DNA of 64,000 bases from Glandiceps talaboti (lineage: Eukaryota; Hemichordata; Enteropneusta; Spengelidae): assembly GCF_964340395.1 (NCBI RefSeq), contig NC_135555.1, positions 15,541,246 to 15,605,245 on the forward strand, read 5' to 3'. The position numbers and the translations under genes are program-made. Under the pieces are notes generated by a model. That model was not told the DNA's origin. It searched no databases and worked only from the letters and a program-made list of their open reading frames with translations. Positions within the stretch are counted from its first letter, which is position 1. The number at the start of each line of letters is the position of its first letter. Below, in pieces: positions 22,190 through 44,749 of the stretch.

Positions 22190-25100
22190 GAGGGTTACCT
22201 TAACAGTAGAGGCCCCCTCCCTATATTTGTTACTTTGGTGGGGAATCCGGTTAATGAATATAGTGGGGCCAGAACAGTACTTTATGGTCATATATATCAG
22301 TATGTTTGTGTGAAAGATTGAAAAAGACTAGCCAGTCGAACCTATGTTTGTGATGTGATTGAGAAGTACACAATTCAATAGCCAACGATTCAACCTTCTA
22401 TTTATCTGTGATGTCTATATTTGATGTCATTTGTTCATTGAAGTACATGTTGACGAAATAAGTATATCTGATTCTGAATTTGAGATTTTAGTAATCTTGG
22501 TTTTCAAGGGTCGTGTGACTTTTATATTTCTAACATTAAATACGAACAGTAATAATTACTTCTTATTTTCATGCTATTTTATGATAACTCGATCGAAATG
22601 TTTATTTTTATGTTAACGACAACTTTGACAATATTTCGAATTTTACTTTCTTCACCTAGAATTCGTTCTACAGTATCGTTTCCATTTGAACTGTTTGGAT
22701 TTTCAGTCAGTCAGTGCAGAGACTTTGGGGGAAATGATAGTGTCTCAGATGACATACTCATATTTTCAGTAAACTCAATATTTTAACAACATCGCATGTC
22801 CTAGTTTGACTGAAAGGTCAACAAACTGTCTCAAGGATATCACAGTCTGCATTTCATAGATAGCTTGGATTCATAGTAATCATTCATCAATATTTTGAGA
22901 ATACCTTTTAGGGCATTTTAACGCCTCCTGGAGACCTTAATATGGATTGCATTATTTATTTGGCCATTGACCATGCGTTATGTAAATTTGGACTTTAAGG
23001 ATGTCACAATAAAGAACACTTGGAACTGACAGGCGGGCACTTCACTTCGCAGGGGCACTTGGGGGAAGTCAGTGAACGAGGCACTTGATTGGTGCTTGCC
23101 TTGGTTTCCCGAGTAGACTTTTAAACACGAACTGTGTGTAGTCTGAGCTAATTCCCTAAGATTCAAGTGAGATCCCGGTGCATACAAAAGTTGAGTATGA
23201 GAGTGATTCGAGTGTAGTTACCTGGTCTGTCAGCTGTGTGTGAAGATCAAAAGTATATTCAACAAAGCTCCATAAAATGTAGTTCAGATTTAATATTCAA
23301 ACTTTATTTTCGGAACGATATGAAATTAAGAAATATAATGATTACCGGGTCAAACCCTCCCAAACTATGGCAAAACCTCCTAATTTGACATAGTTTGCAA
23401 TCTAAAGCTATCGGCTTATCAAATTAAGTTGTGTGTATTGGTTAAACATTTAGTACCCACTGATATATCTAGGCACATTTCAAAACGCGTGTTTACAGCA
23501 TAGTTCCTAAATCGACAGCAATCTCTAGAATTTTGACACAATTGTGAGCAAATAGTTGAGGACAAGTACCAACACGTATTTGTCATTTACTTATGTTTTT
23601 AAAACTAACGACCGGCTGAACCTTGATATTTATTCTACACGTTGGAACGCGTTTCAGTACACAAAATTTGCCACAGAAAAGAAAATTTGTCAAAACGCTC
23701 ATTCAATATGTAATTTTTCTGACCGGATATAAAGTTGATAAATACAAATACGCCAGAGTGGCTTTTCATAAGGCTCTTTGGGTTGTCAGAATTTATATAT
23801 ATTTGCAAAACAAAGTTGTGAAACGTTTGTTTAGCATGAAGGTATCGAATTACCGGCCAATTACTCCAATTTCCACTCAAGTAAATTAGTATAGCTAAAA
23901 AGAGAACAGAGACCCATTTTTGGCAAACACAAATCGGTGTAACAAGCAACAAGGCATTTGATTTCTAATTCTGAAAAACTTTGTGACTAAATGTCGAAAA
24001 GTCATCAGTATTGTAAGTATAGCCAATCATTCAAACACGAAGTAAAATCCAACAACAGTCAATTGTTTGAGTCGGAAACTATTATTTGATACTTTACCAG
24101 GATTGACCAGATCAGATCCTCTTCACATAAAACGTCACAAGCACTAGTGACAGCAGTTTTGAATTGCACGTTATGATGTAATTATTAACTTCTAAGACTG
24201 TGTGTTCAATGAATGTACTGTCATAAAGACTGTGACACAAACGTGTCATATCAGATTTAGTTATCTCACCTCGTAGGATCTTTGACATTTACTAGTTTCG
24301 TATTCAACGAGTCACGTTTTTAATTCTTATTTCTAAATGATTGGTGCATGTGTCAATCTATTGAGTTTCGAATAAGGTACTGACAATTACACCGATATTT
24401 CCTCACACTTACACTGAGGCTTTCCATATATATTCACTAGACCTGATTTGGGAGTATGGGGTATAATCTCCAATGTCATTCAGAAATCAGATTTTACTAA
24501 AAGACGGAATTCTGTATGATCTGATTTTAATACTCTCTGTTGAAGATTTCCTTTGTCATCCAAGTATTGTCTAACAAATAAAGAAAGTCGTGTTATCGAA
24601 AATATACTTTTTTTAGTTTCGCCAAAACGAAACATGCATAGTGTGAGAAAAACATATTCATATAGTTCAATCTACTGTGTTCCTAGGTTTCGCGTCCCAC
24701 TGTTGACATTTTAAAGCAAACATGCGTTAGTAAATACATGGTACGCCCAGTAGTCAAATTCCTAAACTTAACAAACGATAGTGTACAAAGAAAAATGTAT
24801 TAATTATTTGTTTACATCATTGCCAGTCACATCATACACATGCATTACTTTTAGTAGTAGTATTTAATCTACAAGTTATAACGTGAAGTGTCAATTAGGA
24901 TGTCAAATTAAAAACACATTCCTTTGAATATACCATTTACCAACTAATAGTATTATTTTCCCACTGTAAATAACTCCAACGAAAGTAAATGCATGCACTC
25001 CAAACATCTGTTTTAATATCACGAAAATCCGATACCCTAGCTAAAACTTGAACCCACAAATTACTTAATTACAAAATGTACGTAAATGGAGAGCAGGTCT

Positions 25101-25520
25101 CTGAAAAGTCACTCCTGGCGAAACTCCAATTCCAGTTGAATTGACCTAAACATCACCATTCTTTTCAATTATATGCCACAACTTTAATGACTGACTGATT
25201 CGAGGGTTGAAAGACAAGCAAAACTAAAGATAAACTTATTTTATGACTTAGACAATGGGAAGGAGTAGTTCAATATATTGTTAATATAAAGGGATGATAT
25301 TCGAAAGGTTTTTGGGTGCGTACAGTGAGGCATTTAAAATTATGATAGCCTCGACCACACCAACCGTCAGTGTTTGTATGTAATTGCAGGCGTAATGGAA
25401 GAGGTGAAAATGCGAGTTAAGTGGAGGGGTTAGGGGTTGTAGTGTAGAATTGAAGGGGTACAACGCAGAGCTTCAAACGGAAGGTGTGAAAGGAGCATTC
25501 CGTTACTGCAATACATTAGA
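22190..25520. other. Gene-free stretch before the P450 pseudogene
   Basis: AT-rich sequence with scattered stops in all frames. Apart from the partial repeat near 23145-23180, I see no exon, RNA gene or named element. Confidence 0.5.
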
Positions 25521-25524
25521 ATGG

Positions 25525-27365
25525 GTTTACATGTACCAAAAGACTGTCGTCTTACAGAGACTATAAATGCATGGTTGTCCTTGATTCAGAGTCGACAAAC
25601 ATAGGAAGAATTTTGACGAAGGTAATTTGAATGTCTAATGTTACTTATACTACTAACACATCTCCTTCCAAGTTCCGAAAATCTTTAACAAATGTTGTAA
25701 TGTTCCGTCGTCAAAACCGACTAGATCTAACATGTTCATTATCTAAATTGTTACCAGACAACATTCGTGATCTTGTGGATGACCTTCTGAAAATTCAGAA
25801 AGATGCCAAATCCGCGGGAGAGGAACAGGCAGACTGTGTGACAGATGTCAATCTATGACAAACTGTTGTCGATATATTTGGAGGTAGGTATACACAGCAA
25901 TGTACTTAATAGTCCAGAAACACATCATTTAAAACATTTCAGACAGACAGACATACAGACGGGCAGGCGAACAGACATGCATATACTCAGATAGGCAGAC
26001 AACTAAGATGACAGACAGACGTCAACAAAATGACGGGCATTTTTTGTGTAACAAGGTTTCTATGTAAATAACCTCGATTTGCCTGTATGACGTTTTATTT
26101 TATTTGGAACAGACAGATAGATATTCTATTTTTTAACAGGCAGACAGGCATTCTATTTTGTAACAATGTTTCTATTTAAATAAACTTGATTTTGTTCAAT
26201 TCTGTAACAAGCCGAGTTGGATACCACCATCAACACTCTTAACTGGAGCGTTGCATACCTTGTCAATTATCCGAATGTGCAAAGGAAGGTACAAGAAGAG
26301 CTCGATGACGTCAAGATCGTCTACCATAATATCCGATAGGGGCAGCTTATCATATTGTGAAGCTGTGATCCATGAACCAATGAGAATTAGGGCGGTTGCG
26401 CCAGTCTCTCTTCCCCATATAACTCTTTGTGATACTTCAGTTGGTATGTTAACTTCACTGTAGTCAAAATCTGGTGTTAACATCCTGTCTATATCCTTCA
26501 AAGTGACTATGCGGTAAATGTCACTGTTTAATATGCAAAGAGCAGCCGGCTAGCATATCGCAACCTATGTACAGATCCCATCTAACAAATAGTGCTTTGC
26601 GAAAACCTCTGCAAACCAAATTAAATCTAACTATTCGAAAATACAATGAAAGTCCGAATGTGCCGATTGTTTCTTTTCTTAGGTGGATATAATTTACCGA
26701 AAGGGACGCAGGTGTAGATCAATATTTGGAATTTGCATATGGATGAAAAACAATGGGACTCGATGATAATCCTGAAGAGTTTCGTCCAGGTAAGATACAC
26801 GTGCACAGTTTGCCCTGCAGGTTTAATACAAAACTGTTAATTATATATTCTTCCTACATAAATATGTAGCTGACGAGAAAGGGGCCATTTTAAATAGGTT
26901 GTAAGCATAATGTCTCCGGTAAAGACAAAATATCAAAACAGTCGTTTAGTGAGCTTTCTTGCTTTGTTTCTACATCAGAATGCAAGTGAATTGAAGTGCA
27001 AAGGAAAGTAGGTGGACAGCGCCTTCACTTGACAGAAAATGAAACCCGAACTCAAAATAAACGTTGTAAATTGATGACTTATGCGTGATTTTTGTTGTTG
27101 TTTTTTTTTTATACAGAGCGTTTCTTGGTAAGCCATTACCAAAACCCAATAGCTTTTTACCATTCTCTCCTGGACGCCGTGTCTGCGTTGGTGAGATCAT
27201 TGCAAAAAAAACGAAATTGTACTCATATTCGCCTCCTTGTTCCAGCAATATACTTTCCTGCCAACACCAGGCAAGGGAAAGCCTGCCTTGAAACCAACCT
27301 TCAAAGGTTTGGCGACAAGATGCATTCCCTATAAAGTCATTGCCAGGGATCGAATTGGATCATGA
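25525..27365 (+). pseudogene. Cytochrome P450 pseudogene (5'-truncated tandem copy)
   Basis: Homologous to exons 5-9 of the intact P450 gene at 29601-37120. Remnants are the end of exon 5 (about 25525-25621), exon 6 (25758-25883, same 126-nt length), exon 7 (26212-26443, 8 nt short), exon 8 (26683-26789, 8 nt long) and exon 9 (27117-27365). Splice sites are largely kept. Breaks include an in-frame TGA in exon 6 (CGA to TGA at 25856), a 7-nt deletion after GACGTCA in exon 7, a stop and shift in exon 8, and an A-run frameshift after the heme motif in exon 9. The heme-binding block FSPGRRVCVG is still readable near 27163. Exons 1-4 are not found upstream. Confidence 0.85.
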
Positions 27366-29600
27366 ATGGATTGATTGGATCTTTTGTTTATAATGATATT
27401 AACTAGTATACCATCAATTTTGACAGTTTAGATTTGACCTAAACTTCTTGTAGTTAAATTAAAATATATAGTGGCGAGGATAGCAGCTTTGAGCTAGGAT
27501 AGTTCACTTTGTTATACAAGCTTTACATTTTGTACAGTCAATATTAAAAGGTCACTGTGATAGAAAGTAACATTCGTCACTAAGAAATCTAATATGGCGG
27601 CTATTTCACAAGATGGCCGCCAACCAAAATCTTTCTGTTATGATTTTTTCTTTAAGGTGGCCTTGCTTTCAGCCTCGTATAGTTGCTGCATAACAGCCCT
27701 CCGGCCAATACACTTCTACTTGTGCCTCATACCAATTGCAAGGCAATAAGTGTATAATATAAATAATTGATATTGCCTAGTCGTATTTCGCATGCATACC
27801 TATCCACTAAATCACAAGAGACTAAAATCACGGCCTGCCCAAGGCAATGTTGTCCTATCATGATAACATGTAACATTGTATAGTTGTATATCACGTGATT
27901 TATTAATATTCATAGTGTATCATTTCAAAGAATAGTGGTGATAATTTCCATCTAATAATTTTCAAATGCATAACTAAATCATGTGCAATAACATGGATAA
28001 TGGATTAGATGAAAGACAATCTAGATCTCAATACACAATGTAAATACATTAATGTTATTGCAACTTTGTTCAACATAAACAGAACATATATTTATATACA
28101 AAATTCAATCAATTTACAAGATTATGTCAAATATTCTTTGGTTGGCTGTAAAAATTATCTTAATAGTACATTTTTAAAGTAATTTTACTAGTTGTAAGGC
28201 CTTGTATGATAATGCACCTGTTTATATCCAAGATATGTTTTCACGCACCAACAGCACTATAATATTACAATTTACGTAAGAACTGTTTAATACAGTATTC
28301 AAAAAGTAGTACCTCGGTCATTTAACTAAGCTTGACCTGTTTTTGTTTCTCATCTCCAGTGAATAGTCACTCGGGCGGGCGGGCGAAATTAAAAAAAAGG
28401 GGGGGGGCAAGGAAAAAAATATGTATTTTTTCAGTTCTATTCTCTGTCCTTTCTGTCCTGCCAGTCTCTCTACAACTTCTTTTCTCTTCTCTTTATTGAA
28501 TTCCTTGTTACAGGTCTTCTTCCTTCATTGTAGCAAGGTTGACAAGTCCTTAGAACAACTTTGTAAGAAGATGAATACTTATCATCCTGATGGGTGTATA
28601 TCTCTAGCCATGAACTATTGTATGATTTTATCAGTAGTACTAATACATTCGTCCTATTAATCAAAGTGGCATTGACATTGATAGCAATTTTTTCAAGTTA
28701 TCCAATTTGAACTTTGATTTAGTATGTAACTTTTGAAACACGTGCGTGATTGTCATCAGTGTGCTAGAGGAATTTTCATTTTTATAAATCATTACTTCTA
28801 TGAAAGATTTTTCTTCAGTGTGAACTTGTCAAAATAATCCACCAGATAACATGTAAACATTTCTAGAACTCAGTACTCGGATTTACTGTATAAAAGTAAT
28901 AGTGTTAACATCGATAACATGCGAATTTTGTATCCAGGAAGTATTACTGAAGATAATCAAATTCATATGACTTAATTAATAAATTGCAAATGAATTACAA
29001 CGTTTGTCTAGGTCCATGGTTTTTTTTCTCTTTTGTTCTGAGGTTTGCTTTAGAGTGCATGTTATCAAAATGATCACAATCATTTCACATCGCTCTCAAC
29101 GATCGTATTAGGCCCTCTTGAAGTTATCAATCACCTCTCTCCTAGTTATAATACGAACACGCCCTGTGTAAATATCACGCTATCGAGTCATGTGATAATG
29201 ACCATATACCTTTTGTTTGTTGTGACTCAATAAAACTGTTGCCGTTTGCGACGTTATCACAAGTAGTAACGTTACCGTAACGAGCGGTGAATTCCATAGC
29301 GAGAAAGGACAGTGAGCCAAAATTCTGACAGTTTTGAACTCATTTAGGGCAGAAACAGGACAGGACCGAAAGAACGTTCTTCATAACAGGACTGGTTTCT
29401 TTTATGACCTTGGAATTTGTGAAGGGTTTTTCAAGTACACAACAGTTTTTCCCTGACATAACGAGCGAACAAGGTGGGTTCCATCCGTTAAAATGGTGTT
29501 AGTTTTCAACGCCCTTTTGAACGATTTGATGTAAAATATAATATCAAAATAATTGAACTCGAAAATAATCTCGCTGTTGTCCTTTATTTAGGTCAGTACA

Positions 29601-37120
<7,520 letters not shown>

Positions 37121-37229
37121 TATAATTATGGATTACTTTAATTCGATTTATTATTAATTATAATTATTATTACCTAATTACGTTATCAAAAATAAGATTT
37201 AAATTACTCGAGTTGATTGGAATCTATCT

Positions 37230-37234
37230 CACTC

Positions 37235-37306
<72 letters not shown>
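37230..37306. repeat. (ACAG)n microsatellite downstream of the P450 gene
   Basis: A perfect tetranucleotide array of about 19 units, starting ~110 bp after the stop codon. Confidence 0.9.
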
Positions 37307-37504
37307 GATTCTGGTAGTATTTATCATCTTGAAAAAGCAATCGGATTATTTATAGCTTTATTGGAAGGTCAGTCTGCTCAATATGCCATCCGATTTTTAA
37401 GGCATGGCCATTTTAGTAGAATCATTTGTTACCTTTACCGCATATAATCTTAGTAATCTCTGTCCAGTCGTGTCATAATTCATACAGCTGGGTTGACTGG
37501 CATA

Positions 37505-37853
<349 letters not shown>

Positions 37854-37859
37854 CTCCCC

Positions 37860-40800
37860 TGGTTCTTCCTTCATTTAAATCATCGTCAAGAATTAATGTT
37901 ATAGATATTCACTTAATTATTCTTTGAACATTTGAGTATTTTACCATTATCCGTCCAAAAAGCAAAGACAATAGACATTTTTAAATCTACCCTCGCCATC
38001 ATCGATATCATCGATTCCATTGTTTGTGCTCATCACCTGAATCTTGGTGAGATCTAAAGGGACGCCGCCAGCGTTATACCTGGGTGTTGATAATCCTTGT
38101 TGGATGTCTACTCAGTAAAGTAGATGTAGTATGTCACCCGTAGACCTGTGCGTGTTATATTATGACTTTATAGGGCTGTGCCATGAGTAATAATTATACA
38201 GCGCTACTATCACACTACACATTGTGGAAAGGCGTTTTTAACAAGTATTTTATTTCTACACACACACATTCATTAGCGCCGTGTTTGTGTGTAAAATGAC
38301 TATCTATGTCCAACTATACACGTCTGTTTTATTTTTTACCATCTGGCGTCTTAGGATTTTATTTCAACAATCATTAAAACCAAGTCATCACACGTACACT
38401 TTCACATACGACTGTGCTTATTATTTAATTATCACTCTGAACAGCTACATATGACGTGTTTTATATAACATCACAATATTTACGAAATTGACTTCAGAAT
38501 ACGAATCGAATCATCATCACATATAAGCTTATGTGCTAAAAGAGGCTATAAACAGTTATATGAATCACGAATCACTAGATCGATATATCAATTTGCATAA
38601 TATATGGTGGAAACGTTACAAAGTCACTTTATACCCTTTGGGTCACAGTCAAAGCGATTAGCTTTATATTTCATGCTATTTTCCTCTCAACCTTTTTTTT
38701 TTTTTACACATATAACACTACAGGTTATAATAGTTTGCTGCATGCTGTAAATAAATCACTCGCATAATACATGAGAGATATGTTAATGTGGCCATATGGA
38801 CGAATATTCGGTATTTATTTTTGGATTTTTAATTTATAAAATAATTCTATCATGACTTTCTACTTGCAAAATCAATGTGAAACAACACTGACCAAGTCTA
38901 AATTTGTAACACAATGTATTGCAAAAAATTAAAACATGTCCAACAATTAAGTTTGTTATTGTGCATACAATAACTAATTACAAACAAGGATTTCGCATTT
39001 GTTGATTCACGTTGATTTTTTCAACCATGATTTTATACATAGAAAGCCAAAATAATACCCAGTCCTCATCGATATGGCCACTTTAATTAATTAACTTTTA
39101 AAATTCCAAACTCATAAAATATCATGTTTTCCATCTGTGCTATCGTGTCTATGTTCCTTTTTGGTAGTTTTTGTTAATACTTTCGCGGTACCCTTTTTTT
39201 TATTTTTACAGTAAGTGAAACTTTAAAAGTAACACTTAATATTCAGTAATTCTGTTCATTTCATTGATAAACAAGGTACTTATAATGAACCGAAATGTTG
39301 AATAAAGTAAACAAAAGCATCTTTCAAATGTGATATGTAATTGCTGTCAAATTGGTTTTTTTTTATGACGTCAGCTAGCAATTACTTTGGCCACTGTATT
39401 ATTGATTTGAATGATTTGGATAAGGAACAAAGACGAATTTTTTAAAAATTGATTGTGCCGTTGATTGATTTCACCATCTTAGTCATTATAGAATAAGAAA
39501 CAAACTGTGAATGGTTAGACTGAACTGAATTAATATATACGACCCACACCTCTCTAATACCTTATCACGGTAATTATACCTTAATTATCTCTTTATATGT
39601 ATATTTCACTGAAATATTTTAATTAGTGAAAAGCACAGCTGTCAATCATTCAATCGATTCAACCCTGACTTTCCCATTAACATTATTAAATTTCCAAGGC
39701 TACATTTAGTAATTGACGTATTAGACAAATCTAGTCCTGAAGTCTCGTGAGACTTGAAACATCAATTACCAGAACAGTATAAACTGCTGTTTATCCAGGC
39801 CTAAAGATATCGGAAACATGGAAACATACTTATTGTTACTTTGTGCCGGGATACACTACATTAAGAGTTTAAATGTGGGCTGTCTTTTTCGAAAGCCGCT
39901 TCTAACACCTGGAAATCATGAACGAATTTGTTAATGACGTTATTTAGTATTCTCTCAGTTTTAGTATTGCCCTGGACTTTCTTGTCCAACTTTTCAAACC
40001 GATGATCGACCTTACAGAAAAGATCTAGTGTTTACAATAGTACAACCTGGTGTTTTTGCTAAAATTGAATTGGAACAAAGTGTGCAGCAATGGTCTGATA
40101 TCACTGTATGCATGCATATATTTACAAACTAATGAAAAAATATCACATAAAGAGGCCATAAAACTTATCAAACCATGCTGTGTAGTACAAGACTCTGTTG
40201 TTCCAACATGCTGAGCCGTGTGTTATTAATCCATTTCATTTTGTTTACTTTCCCTGTTTGTAACAAGTTCCGTTTGTCCACGCTTTGATGTCGGCGGGTG
40301 TATTGGTTTGTTGATACCGCAAACCGTAAATCTAATAGGGGACCCTCCAAGATCTATGAGCAAAGCAGTCCCGAAAACCAGGCATATTTTTTCTGCTGAA
40401 AAAAATAACGGCATGTGTGGTATCCGGGTGTGGTACCATGGCAACAGAGATGCCTATAGTTACTGAAGGCCCGTGGCAGATTGGAGAGGGAGGGGGGACA
40501 TTTATACTTTCATAAAATTTCAGTCCACGGTTTTTAACACACGATGGTTATTTAAATTGCATATCTAATTAAATCGACAATCAATCAATCAATCAATCAA
40601 TCGAATTGCGTTTGTAATTAAATCCAGACCTTAGAACTTAATTAAAATTCAATTTTTAATTAAGAGGACACCTTTGAAAGAACAAAATGAAAATGGAACG
40701 CTCGGTAGTTAATTATATTTATCCTCCGACCAACATCCTTTAATGTATGAAGACGATTTGTAGATGTCCTGACATCCGTTGAAAGTAACCACGGCTAATC

Positions 40801-41760
40801 ACTATCAAATATGACACCATGACTTTGCATTTCCCACATCAGCATCCGAGCTCCAGCCACTGGAGGCGCCCTTCCTTATTAAAAAAAAACACACAAAAAC
40901 CTGCTGAGCGTTGGCGGGGCACTGTGCTCTAGATTTTCCAATGCATTTAATTTATTTCTACATACCTACAGCAAGTCAACCATCTAGCCATGAAAATAAA
41001 GTGTACAAAGCGAGAGTTAAAGTATATACTATATTAATGATGGTTCGGTTGATAGGGATGTATATAGGATGAATATAGATGTATAACATTGTATTTCATA
41101 TAGTGTGATGACACGAAAACACGAATACAGCCCCTAAAACGTCATGTCAGTGTTCATAAGTGCATACACTGACATCTCGTCAAACTGAATATTCTCCTTG
41201 TACGCTACTATTTTCTGTTCTCAGGTGCGGTTTATATGATCAAGTGTCTCAATGAATGAAATAGCCGCATTCGAAATTAATTCTCTCACGGTATTGGCTC
41301 TAACCCTTTTGTATATGCAGGTTGACCTTTGCATGACCTACAAATTTAATTTCTAAATCATTCGCTCCTGTCATGACCATGTTTGATATACTGGGTGATG
41401 CTTGAATAGAGGCAAATTATTCTAAATAATGGCATTGAGTGCTTTCCTGTTATTTTCACATAAATACCGCTCAATAACCATTCAAGGGACGAATGCTTGT
41501 TTCCATAGCAATCAATGGAAAGTTTATTATTTCGTCAATGTAGGTCAACAGGTGCTTACCGTGTCGATTTGGACAATTTGCGGTAAACGTGATTTCTCAC
41601 ACGCTGAGGTAATTTAACTTTTTTTTTCAATTTCTCTCCTGTTTTATGTGGGTGCTATGTGTTTCTTGAAAAGAACAGTATTCAATAAAAACCTCTTACG
41701 AAAACAAAGTTAGAAACGCAATTTCATATTTATCCCAACATTGCTTCGAAGACGTCGACA
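37860..41760. other. Gene-free AT-rich stretch
   Basis: I see no exon. About 40190-40260 repeats a segment also found near 33385-33440 (GTGTTATTAATCCA block). A short (ATCA)n lies near 40580. Confidence 0.5.
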
Positions 41761-41779
41761 TCCCCTTTGCACGGTTCTA

Positions 41780-41872
41780 GGACAAACGCCCCCCCCCCCC
41801 CCCTGGACAAACGCCCCCGGACAAACGCCCCGTAGGACAAATGCCCCCCGGACAAATGCCCCCGATAGGACT
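41780..41872. repeat. GGACAAACGCCCC minisatellite
   Basis: Five or so degenerate units of GGACAAA(C/T)GCCCC(C), with a poly-C run in the first. Strand asymmetry is strong (C-rich on plus, G-rich on minus). Confidence 0.8.
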
Positions 41873-42323
41873 GTTGTTGCCTTTGAATAGAGATCCAAAA
41901 TATCTAGATTTTGGGAAGTACACTTAAGATATGGGTTTATCACCTTTATTGTATTATTACCAAAAGCGTGCTTATAAAGCTAATAAGGCGTGCTAATAAA
42001 GCCGCTAATGTGGCTGAGAAAGGCGCATTTGGGGCGGCCTACTTAAAATACACTCTTTATCACTTGTATTGTATTATTGATGAATGGACTGAAGCTACCT
42101 GGGAAGATGTTTAACTCGACCAAGAAATGTGTGATTTCGGGCGGTGATGTACTGATATTCAAAATCACTAAACTCAAACACAATCACTGTTATATACACA
42201 TACACATTTTATTTCGGGCATTAGACTGAAATTGTGATGACAGTAAAGAAAAATACAAACAACAAAGTGTGATAAACATGGGATTTGATTTGTAAATAAT
42301 GCAGTTAATAGGAATTGCATAAG

Positions 42324-42572
42324 TGTAGAACTCCAGAATCTGATTGCATAAATACTAAACAGTACTACAATATTCAAAACTCAAGGTTGTGGGCTACTAC
42401 CCGCATGCAAAAAGTCAAGCACATGACGATTCTCGAAATCGGCAACAATTTGAGTAGAACTCTGGAATCCGATTGCATAAATAACAGTACTACAATATTC
42501 AAAACTGGAGGTTGTGGGCTATTCCCCGCAAAAGGTCAAGCACATGACGACTCTCGAAATCGGCAACAATTT
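42324..42572. repeat. Tandem duplication of a ~125-bp unit
   Basis: Two adjacent copies, 42324-42452 and 42453-42572, share GTAGAACTC, TGATTGCATAAATA/CGATTGCATAAATA, CAGTACTACAATATTC, GGTTGTGGGCTA and CTCGAAATCGGCAACAATTT. Identity is roughly 85-90%, with small indels. Confidence 0.8.
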
Positions 42573-43154
42573 CTCTGATCCTGGTCTCTGCACATATTCT
42601 TACCATACACGTATGAAATGTTCATTAATTTAATATGTTTTGCCAAAGTTGAAACCGAGTTCACTACTACTACTAGGCCGGGAGAGGGAGGTTCTTACAT
42701 CAGTTGTAATCTTACCACTAGCTAACTGATATTCTACCTTGAATTATTAATATTTTCATCTTCTCCTCGTAAATAAATTTAATGAGCCGTCGCCATCAGC
42801 AAGATTCCATTATCTCCACAGTGTCGTCGCTAGGATTCGACTTTAAGTACACAGAACTGTGCAACTTCGTGTAGGACCGGATTTTTTTTTCAACTAAATT
42901 ACATAATTGATAATGTTCTGTATATGCTTGCTGTGGCTGCTTGAAAATTAGTTGTAAGGTAAACGTGGTTGCAACGTTATCCCTCGTTATTCGATATATC
43001 CTGCCTCTCTCGACACCAGTGATTTTAGAGTACACTGTATACAACTGCCTAGCCATAGCAGAAGAAATCTTATTATCGTAAATTTCATTGTCATAAATTG
43101 AAGATCACCCTAGAAAATAAATCTAAAAAAAATGACACTAGTTTCGAAGACCAG

Positions 43155-43207
<53 letters not shown>

Positions 43208-43224
43208 ACTGCTGCTGCTGCTGC
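43155..43224. repeat. (TTG)n then (CTG)n tract
   Basis: A trinucleotide run of about 16 TTG units followed by a few CTG units. Confidence 0.88.
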
Positions 43225-43408
43225 GATGAAGATGATGATAGCAGTGGTTGATTGGGCTGTGATGGCGGTTGTGATTTATGTTGTTACGATTTATAGTAGC
43301 GTTTTATTCCATGGTTTAGTCACTAATGAGTCATGACTTTGGTTAACCTTAAGTTTTCTTTGCGGTAGTATTGATATTATAGAAAATAATATACCTTACA
43401 TTTGTGCT

Positions 43409-44114
<706 letters not shown>

Positions 44115-44693
44115 AACCGAATCATCTTATGTCAATTCCATGGATCATCCACGTTCTAAATAATGCATAATACAATGTAATTTCCACAAAGGATCAACAA
44201 TCCTCCAGTATACACCGTTACACGGGCACCGATCAGCTTTCCACAATTACCCTTGTAAAGCAATACTCACGACTCGGACGTCATACATTGTGAATTCGAA
44301 GTTTATCCTCATTTTCAAAAAGCCTTGATGATAACAGAGATTGTAGAATCAAGCTAATAATCCCGTGCAATCCAGGTCAAACCACCCACGTCTACACAGT
44401 AATCAAGGTACAATTGAGTCAAGAATGTGATTTAAGTTGTACTTTTTCCCCGTAATATACCGACACAAAACACCCTAGGCTTAACTCGAATGGCCATTCG
44501 ACCTTCAAACAAAGAGATAATACATGCTGGATAATTGCAACCTGTAAACACAGCCTTGATGGCGACACACACTTTGATGGTTTTTGCAATTACAGGATTA
44601 GATACAAAAATAGCTGGGTAGGGGATATTATTGTTAAAGATTAAAAATTTCGTGGGAAACAATTGCCTGTAGGGTATGATGACATAGAACAGT

Positions 44694-44694
44694 C

Positions 44695-44749
<55 letters not shown>
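44694..44749. repeat. (GAT)n microsatellite
   Basis: About 18 GAT units. The His-run frame on the minus strand is an artefact. The rest of 44115-47640 shows no convincing exon; a short (ACCA)n lies near 46092-46116. Confidence 0.88.
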
